This document shows, piece after piece, positions 32,551 through 42,155 of a stretch of DNA of 64,000 nt; the first letter of the stretch is position 1; each line of letters opens with the position of its first letter. Both the position numbers and the translations under genes were made by a program. The notes under the pieces were generated by a model, which searched no databases, had not been told where the DNA came from, and saw only the letters and a program-made list of their open reading frames with translations. The stretch lies in contig CAJTJB010000006.1 of the NCBI GenBank assembly GCA_910576955.1, forward strand, positions 79,266-143,265, written 5' to 3'. Source of the DNA: an uncultured Alphaproteobacteria bacterium (GTDB taxonomy: Bacteria > Pseudomonadota > Alphaproteobacteria > RF32 > CAG-239).

Positions 32551-32778
32551 TTTTATTTCCTTAAAATTATTACTTTTGAGCAAACAAAAGGAGATATTTC
32601 TCCCAGTTTTCACCACAACTTAATACATAAAATTTAATTTTGCCTTTAAAAAGTAGTTTTTTCCACCGCCTTTTAAAGGCAATGCCGTTTTTCCGCGCTC
32701 ACAACGCTGCTTTTTAAGATGTTTATACGGCAAAATGCATCATACATACTAAAATGTATAAATTTTTGTTTTCCCCTC

Positions 32779-32807
32779 TGGACAAACCCGAATTAAAGTG
32801 CTATATT
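32779..32807 (+). promoter_or_regulatory. Promoter of the 32846-34204 gene
   Basis: TGGACA (32779-32784), 17 bp, TATATT (32802-32807), 40 bp before the start codon. Confidence 0.65.
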
Positions 32808-32845
32808 TTAGAGAATCTTTAAATAACCATCCGGGAATACAAAAA

Positions 32846-34204
32846 ATGTCTAAATTAAAAGCAATAATGAGCGCAGGCATTTTAGTTGCGAGCGGGGCTT
32901 TTTCAACAAACTCTCCCGCGACAGACAACGATATGCCTGTCTCCCAAGAAAAACATATGTTCAGTATGTTAAAGAAAAGAGCCGCACAAAAAGTATACCA
33001 CCGTTTTGAGGAAATTCCCGAAATTTCTGACGATGATGCCCACTTATATAAAAAAGGCGAATATACCTATATCATCAACGCCGAGCGTTATCAGCAAACC
33101 GGTGAAATCGAATTAAAACGCGTGTTAACCGCCGAAGTCACCAAAGCAAACGCGCTCGGGCTCATCTTTCGCAGCGAATGCGGCACATACGCCCCCGCGG
33201 AAAATGAAGACCAGATAACCTGTTATGATGTGGATATGCTGCTCATCAATTCCACCGGCACGTTCAAAGGCCCGATGCAGATGAATGATGACGCAATCGT
33301 TTCTTTTGCGAGATATTTGGCGGCTGATCCAAACACCAGAAAATATATTATGCCGCTGATAAGTTTTAAGCCCGGCAACAAGCTCAAAAAAGAACTGATG
33401 CAGGAAATGTCCGAAAAAAATATCAGCGCAGACAAGATGTGCGAGTTTGCTTTAAGCAAACTCGAAAAGCTCTATTTTGCCGAAGACGGCAAGATGCTTC
33501 CCATGGACGAGCGCAACGCCCTCATTAACGAGCAACTGTATAAGAGCATCCGTTTCGACGGCAACAACTGGAGTAAAATTGCGTCATCAAAATTAAAAAA
33601 TTACATCAGCACAGAAAGCCGCAAGCGGAAAAAAGGGCTTTCCGATACTGCCAAAAACTTCTTTTGCCTGACCGAAACTTTTCCTAACGAAGAACGGCTG
33701 AAGCAAGCGCTTGAAGATTATAACTTGACCTCATTTTCATTGGGAAGACCCGGTAAACCCAAGCAAGTTATGTTAGCATTGGCTTTAAGTATGAACCTCA
33801 AAGACGAAAACGGTAATCTGGACGCAACCCGCATCCCGACCTATGCCATCGCCGCCTCTGTCAGTTCTATTAACTGGCATGGCAACGGCAAAGAGGCTCT
33901 GTCTTCGGCAGGCAGTAATAAAATGCGTGAATATTTTCGCCAATCTTGGAAAAACGGTATGGATTATCTGAAAACCGCAACCAAAACCTGGGTTTGCGGA
34001 AAAAGCCGCCAATACGGCGTGAACGAGCTCTCGCAACTCAATATGATAACCCCGCTTTTAATTAAGCAATATCAGCAGCTGGAACTTGCCGGCGCAGAAA
34101 AGCTTGCCCGCGAATATCAGCAGGCGATTGTCCACGCAGAAGCCAAAACGCTGATACATTATGATTTGGCAATACAGCTGGCAAACAGCAAAAAGTATCG
34201 CTGA
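32846..34204 (+). CDS. Secreted protein with possible lytic transglycosylase-like domain
   Basis: 452 residues from ATG 32846. Signal peptide MSKLKAIMSAGILVASGAFS. Residues about 95-160 contain LGLIFRSECGTYAPAEN and NSTGTFKGPMQMNDDAIV. This spacing recalls SLT lysozyme-fold enzymes, where a helix bearing the catalytic Glu precedes S-x-x-G-x-x-G-x-M-Q. Here Glu in RSECG would be catalytic. The rest is helical and unrecognised. If correct it acts on peptidoglycan in the periplasm. Single-gene unit with its own promoter and terminator. Confidence 0.55.
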   Translation: MSKLKAIMSAGILVASGAFSTNSPATDNDMPVSQEKHMFSMLKKRAAQKVYHRFEEIPEISDDDAHLYKKGEYTYIINAERYQQTGEIELKRVLTAEVTKANALGLIFRSECGTYAPAENEDQITCYDVDMLLINSTGTFKGPMQMNDDAIVSFARYLAADPNTRKYIMPLISFKPGNKLKKELMQEMSEKNISADKMCEFALSKLEKLYFAEDGKMLPMDERNALINEQLYKSIRFDGNNWSKIASSKLKNYISTESRKRKKGLSDTAKNFFCLTETFPNEERLKQALEDYNLTSFSLGRPGKPKQVMLALALSMNLKDENGNLDATRIPTYAIAASVSSINWHGNGKEALSSAGSNKMREYFRQSWKNGMDYLKTATKTWVCGKSRQYGVNELSQLNMITPLLIKQYQQLELAGAEKLAREYQQAIVHAEAKTLIHYDLAIQLANSKKYR

Positions 34205-34226
34205 CGAGCCCTGAAAAGCTCCATAT

Positions 34227-34256
34227 AAAAAGCGGCTGAAAAGCCGCTTTTCTCTT
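34227..34256 (+). terminator. Intrinsic terminator, possibly bidirectional
   Basis: AAAAGCGGC/GCCGCTTTT with loop TGAAAA; T-rich on both sides, so it can also serve trmB on the minus strand. Confidence 0.85.
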
Positions 34257-34263
34257 ATAAAAA

Positions 34264-35013
34264 TCACACTTTGCGATAATCAAAAAAGACCGGACGCCGC
34301 CCCTCGCGAAGAGCTTTTTGCTGATATTTGGTTTTCACCCAGTCCGCCGGTTCTTTCCGCCAGTCATCGCCGCATTTTGCCGTCCAATAAAAAGCCGCGC
34401 ACTCATGCATTGTCCGCAACACATGGCGTTTATAAACCGGATGGTCGGTTGCAATGCGAAACAAGCCGCCTTTTTTCAAAACCCGCGCAACCTCTTTAAG
34501 GTTGTCCGGATGAACAAACCGCCGCCCGCTGTGCTTTTTCTTCGGCCACGGATCGGGAAACAGCAAAAACACCTTGTCAAAAAAGCCATCGGGAATGTTT
34601 TTAAACAGCAGCCGGACATCATCATCAAACACGCGGACGTTAGTAACCTCACAATCCGCAAGGGATACATTATCCGGCAGGCAGCAGCCGTCTTTGATGC
34701 CGCTGATGAGCGTCAGCAGATTCGCCACACCGTTTTGGAAAACCTCCACCCCGACAAAAAGCGTATCCGGATTATTTTTTGCCTGCCCGTAAAGATGTTG
34801 CCCGTCGCCAAACCCGATTTCCAAACAGCGTTCTTTTCGGCTGTCGTGAAAAAAAGCGCCCTCTGCAAAATCTTTCGCATCGCAAATTTTCATCTGCGGC
34901 AGCAGATTATCAAGCAAAAACTGTTTTGCCTTACGCACAACCCGCCCTTTGCGCCGCCCGAAAAATTTTGCGACCGCCGCATTTGCCAAACTATTGGTCA
35001 ACACCGGTGTCAT
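34264..35013 (-). CDS. trmB: tRNA (guanine-N7)-methyltransferase
   Basis: 249 residues from ATG 35013; GTG at 35022 is an alternative. SAM-binding motif EIGFGDGQHLYG, then the family mark LFPDPWPKKKHSGRRFV and the C-terminal TDHPVYKRHVL. It methylates G46 in tRNA. Its start overlaps the XRE gene by about 23 nt. Member of the miaB to trmB block. Confidence 0.94.
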   Translation of the reverse strand: MTPVLTNSLANAAVAKFFGRRKGRVVRKAKQFLLDNLLPQMKICDAKDFAEGAFFHDSRKERCLEIGFGDGQHLYGQAKNNPDTLFVGVEVFQNGVANLLTLISGIKDGCCLPDNVSLADCEVTNVRVFDDDVRLLFKNIPDGFFDKVFLLFPDPWPKKKHSGRRFVHPDNLKEVARVLKKGGLFRIATDHPVYKRHVLRTMHECAAFYWTAKCGDDWRKEPADWVKTKYQQKALREGRRPVFFDYRKV

Positions 35014-35494
35014 CTTTCTCACGCAGGCTGGTTAACATCAGCAACAGGGCATTTCGCGATTTTGCCGGCAAAGAATAAAACGCTTTTAACAACATTGTTG
35101 CTTCAGAACCGGTCATCGGGTCAAAACTCTGCTCCACCTGGTCTTCTTGCAACAAGCCTGTTCCGGTGCAGTAAGTTCTTTTATAAAACGGCAGCATATT
35201 ATAAATTTCGGGTTTTACGTCTTCAAAAAAGTAATCAACATCCACACCCAAAAGCTGTGCAATATTAAACAACCGTCCGGCGCCGATTCTGTTCACGCCT
35301 TTTTCATATTTCTGCACCTGTTGAAAAGTAATCCCCAGAGCCTCTGCCATTTCTTTTTGGCTTAATTGCAAAAGTCTGCGTCTGGCACAAATTCTCGCAC
35401 CGACGTGAGCATCCATCGGACCAATGCCCGAATCAATCATTTCGCCGCCGGCTTGCACCATTAAATCGCTTTTTTTCTTCCTTCCACGAGGCAT
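34991..35494 (-). CDS. XRE-family transcriptional regulator (alphaproteobacterial type)
   Basis: 167 residues. HTH at residues 31-85: ICARRRLLQLSQKEMAEALG, then FQQVQKYEKGVNRIGAGRLF. The long C-terminal extension and position between lnt and trmB are typical of a regulator conserved in alphaproteobacteria. Targets unknown here. AGGAGAAAAGAA precedes the ATG. Confidence 0.9.
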   Translation of the reverse strand: MPRGRKKKSDLMVQAGGEMIDSGIGPMDAHVGARICARRRLLQLSQKEMAEALGITFQQVQKYEKGVNRIGAGRLFNIAQLLGVDVDYFFEDVKPEIYNMLPFYKRTYCTGTGLLQEDQVEQSFDPMTGSEATMLLKAFYSLPAKSRNALLLMLTSLREKDDTGVDQ

Positions 35495-35597
35495 TTCTTT
35501 TCTCCTAAAAAAGTTAATTGATACCTCTGTTATATACCATTTTTTTAAAAAAGCAACAACTTTTCGTTGAAATTTACAACCGTTATTAGATATGTCC

Positions 35598-37166
35598 TTA
35601 TGAGCGGAACGCCGAGCGCCTTTTCAAACAACCGTTAAGTGTATTAATCCCGAGTGCAACCAGCAATCCGGCAAGCAGCAAAACGAGCAATATCCGATTA
35701 CCAAAACGCCCGTACAAAGTATCCCGCGCCAAAACTTTCGGCAACACGACATCGGATATCCCGACCGCATTAAGCCCCAATGCCCCGACAATGTCGCCGT
35801 TTGGCAATATCACCGCGCTGATACCGGTGTTTGCGCTGCGGATAACGGTGATTCCCTCTTCCACCGCCCGCATTTGCGCCGCCGCCAAATGCTGATACGG
35901 TCCGGCACTCACGCCGTACCATCCGTCATTGGCAAGCACCAACAAAATCTCGGGTTTGTTTTTCGGATTCACCACGCCTTTAGGGAAAATACTCTCATAG
36001 CAGATAGCCCCGCCCATCAGCGGCAATCCCTGAACCTGAATATTTTTAAACGGCACACCCTGCCCCAAATCGCCAACCACATTTGCAACCGGCGCCATAA
36101 AATCCGGCAGATACCTGCGAAACGGCAGATATTCGCCAAACGGCACCAAATGCGCCTTATCGTAATAGTCTTTAACATCGCCGGTTTTATCCAGCACAAA
36201 CAGCGAATTATACGGCACAACTTCACCGTTGGCAATTCCTGCCCGCAGCAGTCCGGTCACCAAAAATCCCCCCTCGGGTATTGCCTCGGTAATTTCGCTG
36301 CGGTGCTCGCCGTCCCTGTCCAGAAAATAAGGGGACGCGGTTTCGCCCCAAACCACCATCGCCACGCCGTCAAGCGGTTTGCTTTTGCTCAAATCAATAT
36401 ATTGCCGAAAGTTTTTATACGCCAACGCCGGATGCCACTTAAACGTCTGCGGGATGCTCGGCTGCACCAGCCGCACCGTCAAGTTGCCCTGTTCCGCTGG
36501 CAGATAGGCGCCCGCCGCCCAATATAAAAACGCCGCCGGCAGCAAAATAAATCCTAACGCTCCCGCGCAAAACTGCCGCCTGACTGCCCCATAGAGCAAA
36601 AAGGCAACACCGCACAACAGCAACAGCAGCATAAACGACAAACCGTATGTGCCGATATATGCCGCCCCCTGAATCAAACGCGGGTCAAAACTCAACGCCG
36701 TCCCAAGCAAATTCCACGGAAATCCGGTAAAAATAAAACTCCGTATCCACTCAAACCCGACAAACGCGCAGCAAAACAACATCCCGCGGGCATACATATT
36801 CCTGCCCCGCGCCGCTGCCAATGCCGGCAACCCCATAAACAGCCCGAAAAACAGCCCTGTTGCCAAAAAGACCAGCGGCACATATTCAGCAAACTTATTG
36901 TTATCAATCAGCAGGGCATTGTTAATCCAGATAAACCCAACGGCATAAAACGCAAAACCAAACCAATATGCAAGCCAAAACAATTGCTTTTTAGACCGCT
37001 CGCCGCCCAGCAACAGCGCCAAAAAAAGCACTAACGCCGCATACCCCTGCCACATTCCTTCAAACGGCGGAAAAATTAACGCCGCTGCCGCACCGGCAAA
37101 AAATGAAAGCACGACCTGCTTTTTAAAACCGATACGAAACCGTTGCAGTAATCCCGCGCCACACAT
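35598..37166 (-). CDS. lnt: Apolipoprotein N-acyltransferase
   Basis: 522 residues: about seven membrane segments then a periplasmic carbon-nitrogen hydrolase domain. Catalytic triad visible as Glu in VVWGETASPYF, Lys in YYDKAHLVPFGEY, Cys in GGAICYESIFP. Adds the third acyl chain to lipoproteins. Its ATG overlaps the ybeY stop (TGATG). Confidence 0.96.
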   Translation of the reverse strand: MCGAGLLQRFRIGFKKQVVLSFFAGAAAALIFPPFEGMWQGYAALVLFLALLLGGERSKKQLFWLAYWFGFAFYAVGFIWINNALLIDNNKFAEYVPLVFLATGLFFGLFMGLPALAAARGRNMYARGMLFCCAFVGFEWIRSFIFTGFPWNLLGTALSFDPRLIQGAAYIGTYGLSFMLLLLLCGVAFLLYGAVRRQFCAGALGFILLPAAFLYWAAGAYLPAEQGNLTVRLVQPSIPQTFKWHPALAYKNFRQYIDLSKSKPLDGVAMVVWGETASPYFLDRDGEHRSEITEAIPEGGFLVTGLLRAGIANGEVVPYNSLFVLDKTGDVKDYYDKAHLVPFGEYLPFRRYLPDFMAPVANVVGDLGQGVPFKNIQVQGLPLMGGAICYESIFPKGVVNPKNKPEILLVLANDGWYGVSAGPYQHLAAAQMRAVEEGITVIRSANTGISAVILPNGDIVGALGLNAVGISDVVLPKVLARDTLYGRFGNRILLVLLLAGLLVALGINTLNGCLKRRSAFRS

Positions 37167-37702
37167 CAGGCTTCTTCCGTTTCCTGATAAGGGTCATCAA
37201 TGCAAAACTGCGCCAAAATTTCCGTTTCCAGCCCTTCCATTTCTTCCGCCTCTTTGTCATCTTGATGGTCAAACCCGAGCAAATGCAAAAAGCCGTGCAC
37301 CAACAGATGGCAATAGTGTGCATACACGCTGATATGTTTGATTTCAGCCTCCCGTTGCAACGTTTCAAACGCCAGAATAATGTCACCGAGTTCGGCATCT
37401 TCCATATCATCAAGCGCGTCCCAAAACTCGTCATCGTCAATATTGGCAAACGACAAAACATTCGTCGGCTTATCCATACCGCGGAACTCGCGGTTAAGCT
37501 TATGCACCGCCGCATCATCACTCAAACACACATTAACAGCATAGGTCATATCTTTCATCAGCAACGCGTGTTTGGCAACGTCCGCCACATATTCAAACGC
37601 CAAGTCCTTCAGCTCTTCCGCCACCTTAAGCGCGTCAAAGTCCACCGCTTCGGTCCATTGCGGGTTTTCTTCAACCACATTCAAAATCACTTTACTTTTC
37701 AT
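37166..37702 (-). CDS. ybeY: Endoribonuclease YbeY
   Basis: 178 residues from ATG 37702, which has AAGG seven bases upstream and overlaps phoH by 11 nt. The zinc site H-x-x-x-H-x(5)-H is intact in LLVHGFLHLLGFDHQ. YbeY matures rRNA and takes part in ribosome quality control. An acidic tail follows the catalytic motif. Between phoH and lnt; corC, which often sits here in the class, is absent. Confidence 0.95.
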   Translation of the reverse strand: MKSKVILNVVEENPQWTEAVDFDALKVAEELKDLAFEYVADVAKHALLMKDMTYAVNVCLSDDAAVHKLNREFRGMDKPTNVLSFANIDDDEFWDALDDMEDAELGDIILAFETLQREAEIKHISVYAHYCHLLVHGFLHLLGFDHQDDKEAEEMEGLETEILAQFCIDDPYQETEEA

Positions 37703-38657
37703 CTTGCGCCTTCTTGCTCTTTTCTTCATATGCTTTCACGATTTTTGCAACCAGCCCGTGACGGACAACATCATTTGCCGAAAACGTCACCGACCCGATA
37801 TTGCCGATTCCTTTAAGCGTATCCAACGCATCGCGCAAACCGGAAATCACCCCGCGCGGCAAATCCACTTGGCTCAGGTCGCCGTTAACCACCATACGGG
37901 AGTTCTCGCCCAAACGGGTCAAAAACATTTTCATCTGCATCGGCGTGGTGTTTTGCGCCTCATCCAAAATCACAAAAGCGTTCGAAAGCGTCCGCCCGCG
38001 CATAAACGCCAGCGGGGCAATCTCGATTTCGCCTAAAGCCAATTTTTTATCCACCTGCTCCGCCGGCAGCATTTCATACAGCGCATCGTATAGCGGACGC
38101 AAATACGGGTCAACCTTGTCTTTCAAATCGCCGGGGAGAAAGCCGAGGTTTTCGCCAGCCTCAACCGCCGGACGCGACAAGATGATTTTATCAACAGCGC
38201 CCTCCAACATCATAGAAACCGCCAGCGCCACCGCCAGATAAGTTTTACCCGTACCGGCAGGACCCAAGCCGAACACCAACTCGTTTTTCATCATCTCGGT
38301 AATATATTGCGCTTGCGTGGCAGACCGCGGGTAGATATAGCGTTTTTTGGTTTTGAGCACAATCTCGCTTAACGACTGTTTTTCATCTGCCGAGCCGCTG
38401 CCGCCGCAAATCCGTACGGCAGCTTTGACTTCTTGCTCGCCGATAATATGCCCCTTGCTGGCTTTTTCATACAAAATATCTATTGCCGTTTTGGCATTTT
38501 CAATATCGGTTGACGAGCCCCGAACCGTAATTTGGTTGCCAAAACTCAAAATCTCGACATTAAGCATCCGCTCAATCAGCCGGATATTCTCGTCATTCAC
38601 ACCAACTAACACTTTCAAAAGCTGGTTGTTAAACATTTCAAAACTTAATTCAGCCAT
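37692..38657 (-). CDS. phoH: PhoH-like ATPase
   Basis: 321 residues. Walker A FGLGPAGTGKTYLAVA, Walker B FVILDEAQNTTP, plus MVVNGDLSQVDLP. An N-terminal KH-like region (residues 15-60) is typical of the YbeZ branch. It works with YbeY in RNA metabolism. AGGTCC with GGGGAGG lies before the ATG; only one base separates it from the miaB stop. Confidence 0.96.
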   Translation of the reverse strand: MAELSFEMFNNQLLKVLVGVNDENIRLIERMLNVEILSFGNQITVRGSSTDIENAKTAIDILYEKASKGHIIGEQEVKAAVRICGGSGSADEKQSLSEIVLKTKKRYIYPRSATQAQYITEMMKNELVFGLGPAGTGKTYLAVALAVSMMLEGAVDKIILSRPAVEAGENLGFLPGDLKDKVDPYLRPLYDALYEMLPAEQVDKKLALGEIEIAPLAFMRGRTLSNAFVILDEAQNTTPMQMKMFLTRLGENSRMVVNGDLSQVDLPRGVISGLRDALDTLKGIGNIGSVTFSANDVVRHGLVAKIVKAYEEKSKKAQDEK

Positions 38658-38658
38658 C

Positions 38659-39990
38659 TTAAAGGACCTCCCCGCCCAAAGAATTAGTTGAAGCCTCGGT
38701 CACCCGCACCTCAACAATTTTGTTAAGTAACGAATTATCTGCCGTTGCATATAAGTTTTGCATATACGGCGTTCTGCCGGCAAGCTGCCCTTTGTGCCTG
38801 CCTTTGGTTTCAAACAGCACCGGCATAACCTTGCCGACGCTTGCTTTATTAAACTTCGTCTGATAGTCAAACAGCAAATCCTGCAATACCTGCAGCCGTT
38901 CTTTTTTGACCTTTTCCTCAATCTGGTTTTCCATCACCGCTGCCGGCGTTCCCGCCCGCCTGCTGTATTTGAAAGAGAAAGCCTGAATATATTTCACACG
39001 ATTGACCACATCAAGGGTCTGCGCAAAATCTTCATCCGTTTCCCCCGGAAAACCGACAATAAAGTCCGATGACATCCCGATAGCCGGATTCGCCTCTTTT
39101 AATTTTTCTACCACGCGCAAATAGTCATCCCGCGTGTGCCGCCGGTTCATTTTTTTCAACACGCTGTCCGAGCCGGATTGTATCGGCAGGTGCAGATACG
39201 GCATCAGTTTGCCGAGCTCTTTATGGCAGCGGATTAAATCATCATCCACATCCGCCGGATACGACGTCGTATAACGAATGCGTTTTAAGCCGTCAATCTC
39301 CGCAACTTTATTCAGCAGATACGCCAGATTGCGCTCTTTGCCGTTGGCGTCCTCGCCGTGATAAGAGTTTACATTCTGCCCCAAAAGGTTAAGTTCAAGG
39401 CTGCCGGTTGCCACCAAACGCCGCGCCTCTTTCAAAATTTCCTCCACCGGACGGGAAACCTCCACCCCGCGGGTATACGGCACCACGCAATAAGTGCAGA
39501 AGTTGTTGCACCCCTCTTGAATTGCCAGATACGAGCACCCGCCCTCGGCTTTGTTTTCGGGCAGATAGTCAAATTTCGACACTGCCGAAAATTCCGTATC
39601 CAAAAGCTGCGCCTCGCGTTTGTTAAAAATTTCTTCCACCACTTCTTTAAGGCGGAAATACCGCAGCGGTCCGAGCGCAAAATCAACATACGGCGCGCGT
39701 TTCAAAATCTGTTTGTCTTCCGCCTGCACCACACATCCGGTCACGCCGATAATCGTGTCTTTGCCCTCAAGGGCGCGTTCCTGTTTGATAAGATATGCCC
39801 TGCCCAAATCGGAAAAAACCTTTTCCGCCGCCTTTTCGCGGATATGGCAGGTATTAAAGATAACAACATCAGCGTCTTTAACGCCGGTTGCTTTTTTAAG
39901 CCCCATTTCTTCCAGCATATTCGCCATTCTGTTCGAGTCATAAACGTTCATCTGGCAGCCGAAAGTTTTAATAAAATATTTTTTAACCAT
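38659..39990 (-). CDS. miaB: tRNA-2-methylthio-N6-dimethylallyladenosine synthase
   Basis: 443 residues from ATG 39990. N-terminal UPF0004 domain FIKTFGCQMNVYDS with cysteines for the auxiliary cluster, radical SAM motif CNNFCTYCVVPYTRG, C-terminal TRAM domain. Methylthiolates A37 of tRNAs that read UNN codons. A frame to 40191 exists but the upstream residues are not conserved. First gene of miaB-phoH-ybeY-lnt. Confidence 0.96.
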   Translation of the reverse strand: MVKKYFIKTFGCQMNVYDSNRMANMLEEMGLKKATGVKDADVVIFNTCHIREKAAEKVFSDLGRAYLIKQERALEGKDTIIGVTGCVVQAEDKQILKRAPYVDFALGPLRYFRLKEVVEEIFNKREAQLLDTEFSAVSKFDYLPENKAEGGCSYLAIQEGCNNFCTYCVVPYTRGVEVSRPVEEILKEARRLVATGSLELNLLGQNVNSYHGEDANGKERNLAYLLNKVAEIDGLKRIRYTTSYPADVDDDLIRCHKELGKLMPYLHLPIQSGSDSVLKKMNRRHTRDDYLRVVEKLKEANPAIGMSSDFIVGFPGETDEDFAQTLDVVNRVKYIQAFSFKYSRRAGTPAAVMENQIEEKVKKERLQVLQDLLFDYQTKFNKASVGKVMPVLFETKGRHKGQLAGRTPYMQNLYATADNSLLNKIVEVRVTEASTNSLGGEVL

Positions 39991-40164
39991 AATCCTTGTA
40001 TCTATAAACATAAACTTCTTGTTAATGCCCGATAGTATAACACCTTTCTTTAATTTTTTCAAATAATTTTTTGCCCGCTGTCTGATTTTCTTCAATCCGT
40101 GCGTTTTCTTATTGCAAGTTAATTGTTTTTCTGTCAGAATTATAACATAAAGGAGGAAACAGCT

Positions 40165-40638
40165 ATGACGAAACTCATGGTCGCCAACCAAAGCAATTTC
40201 AGATTTATCAACAAAGAGGAGAAAGCCGCCTTCCTCACCATCTTATGTATGCTCTCTGCCATAGACGGCAACATCCGCGATGAAGAAATCGAATACATCA
40301 CTGACCTGGCCTCCCAAATGGAAGCGGAGCTCAAACCCAGCTATTTTAATTATCCCCAAGAGCTCGGCGTCTGCAAAGCCGCACTGATAAAAGACCGCCG
40401 CCTTGCGCTTGAACTTTTGAAAAATATGTTCGCACTCGCCTACACCGACAATATTTTTACCGATTCGGAGGGGCATTTCATCTGCGAGATATCCGAAGCC
40501 CTGAAAATCGAACCGCAAAAAGTAAGCGAAATCAGCTCTTGGATAATCGACCGCATTATCTGGCTCGAACAAGCCGCCCTGATTTTTGAAGAAACCCCGG
40601 CAACCCATGGAGGCTCTTATGACCAAAACAAACGCTAG
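40165..40638 (+). CDS. TerB-like protein
   Basis: 157 residues from ATG 40165 with AGGAGG seven bases upstream. All-helical, with NKEEKAAFLTILCMLSAIDG followed by NIRDEEIEYI, the TerB-like pattern in which an Asp and a Glu pair bind a metal. TerB-like proteins occur in stress and membrane-linked systems. Overlaps the next gene by 20 nt. Confidence 0.7.
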   Translation: MTKLMVANQSNFRFINKEEKAAFLTILCMLSAIDGNIRDEEIEYITDLASQMEAELKPSYFNYPQELGVCKAALIKDRRLALELLKNMFALAYTDNIFTDSEGHFICEISEALKIEPQKVSEISSWIIDRIIWLEQAALIFEETPATHGGSYDQNKR

Positions 40639-41485
40639 TCAAAACCCGAATTACTACAACATCATCAAAAAGCACTTAAAAAAGCAATATCCGTCTGCTT
40701 CGGATGGAGAAACCGCCGTTTTGAGCCGCGAGGTGATTTTTGCCCCCAAGGTTTACCCGATTGAAGTAAACGGCAAAGAAACAAAGATTTCTGCCGTCAG
40801 GGAAAATCTCGCCGATTACATTGAGCGTGACGGCGCAGAAAAAAGCTTTATCCCTTATTCGCTGGATGCTGAAATTGCCGATTTGATAGAAAACACCAAC
40901 TGCGAAACTTCATCCATGAACGAATATTACCGTTGGATAAGCGCCACGGCGGAAATTGTGCGCAACACGTCAGACGGCGACGTCACCGAGCAGGATATCA
41001 GCGACCGCCGCGATTTCATCGGTATGACGCATACCCGCGAAGCCGAAATTTTGCTTTGCCTCGCGCTGTATGAGGCAGCCGGTGCGGAAAACAACAAAGA
41101 AAAAATCGAAATGCTGAAGTTCAAGCTCGCCCGCCTGCGTGAGATGCGCAGCATCGTCAGCAACACCACCGACCGTGTCAAGCCCAACAAAGACAAATTG
41201 CACCTATACTGCAAATATTGCAATGAGCTGTTAGGTCAGGCTGCAAATAATTTTAATGATATTAACTTAAAATTAAGTGTAATTATCAATGATAATACAG
41301 AAGAAGATACGAACGACGATTTTTCATATCTTGACCATCTGAAAAGGATAATCCTTTATATGATGCGCAAGCTTGAAAATTGTGCCGTTCAACATCAACG
41401 CGACCCCCGCGATGTGCAGCAGGTTCCGGAAAAACGGAATGAAAACGCCGCCAACCCTCGCCGGCGCCACGGCAAAACGCGTTGA
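40619..41485 (+). CDS. Unknown helical protein, operon partner of TerB-like protein
   Basis: 288 residues from ATG 40619 (GGAGG upstream). Mostly helical and charged, one C-x-x-C-like pair (LYCKYCNELL), a basic C-terminal tail (NPRRRHGKTR). No signal peptide. No family recognised. Its start lies inside the end of the TerB-like gene, so the two are probably translated together. Confidence 0.55.
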   Translation: MTKTNASQNPNYYNIIKKHLKKQYPSASDGETAVLSREVIFAPKVYPIEVNGKETKISAVRENLADYIERDGAEKSFIPYSLDAEIADLIENTNCETSSMNEYYRWISATAEIVRNTSDGDVTEQDISDRRDFIGMTHTREAEILLCLALYEAAGAENNKEKIEMLKFKLARLREMRSIVSNTTDRVKPNKDKLHLYCKYCNELLGQAANNFNDINLKLSVIINDNTEEDTNDDFSYLDHLKRIILYMMRKLENCAVQHQRDPRDVQQVPEKRNENAANPRRRHGKTR

Positions 41486-41513
41486 GGCAATATATTAGAC
41501 AAGGAGTAACATT

Positions 41514-41819
41514 ATGGAAATTATGCTCGAATCAATCCTTTGGTGCATAGAAGGAGTTTTGGAGATTTACTTTATTCTGGCGATTGTCAACATCGTATTG
41601 TATTGGTGTATGCACTTTGGGCTGATGGGTCAGGGCGGTGACGCATACAAAAAGCTGCTTGCCTTTTTGCACCAGATTACCGAGCCGGTATATGCCAAAC
41701 TGCGTGAAAAGATTAAACCGGTTCAAGGGTTTGATATTTCGCCGTATGTTCTTATTGTTTCATTGATGTTTGTTTTGCACATTTTAGAAAAAACGCGGCA
41801 GGCGCTCATCGGCGGATAG
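41514..41819 (+). CDS. YggT family membrane protein
   Basis: 101 residues. Two membrane segments flank the loop with RLxxPYAKLREKIKPVQGFDISP, the YggT mark (P-x-R-x-x-P..G-x-D-x-S-P). The family is linked to cell division or osmotic responses. AAGGAG precedes the ATG; yggU follows after 6 nt. Confidence 0.88.
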   Translation: MEIMLESILWCIEGVLEIYFILAIVNIVLYWCMHFGLMGQGGDAYKKLLAFLHQITEPVYAKLREKIKPVQGFDISPYVLIVSLMFVLHILEKTRQALIGG

Positions 41820-41825
41820 TCCTGA

Positions 41826-42155
41826 ATGTTTTATGACAAAACATCCGATGGTATAATTATCAGAGTTCGGGTAACACCGAACTCTTCAAAATGTGCGCTT
41901 TCGGGCATATTTACAGACGCAGCCGGTCAGGATTATCTCAAAATAAACTTAACCGCCGTTCCCGAAAAAGGCAAAGCCAACCAAGAGCTGATAAAGTTTT
42001 TATCGAAATGGCTCAAACAAAGCAAATCCGCCTTTACACTCATAAGCGGCGAAACCGACCGTTATAAGCGGCTGCAGCTGACAGCAACAAACCTTGCCGC
42101 AACCGAACAGATTTTACAACAAACGGAGAACGCCTATGACAGCGCAAATTCTTGA
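41826..42155 (+). CDS. DUF167/YggU family protein
   Basis: 109 residues. VRVTPNSSKCALSGI, LKINLTAVPEKGKANQELIKFLSKWL and FTLISGETDRYKRL match DUF167 throughout. Function unknown; regularly beside yggT. Overlaps folD by 20 nt. Confidence 0.9.
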   Translation: MFYDKTSDGIIIRVRVTPNSSKCALSGIFTDAAGQDYLKINLTAVPEKGKANQELIKFLSKWLKQSKSAFTLISGETDRYKRLQLTATNLAATEQILQQTENAYDSANS

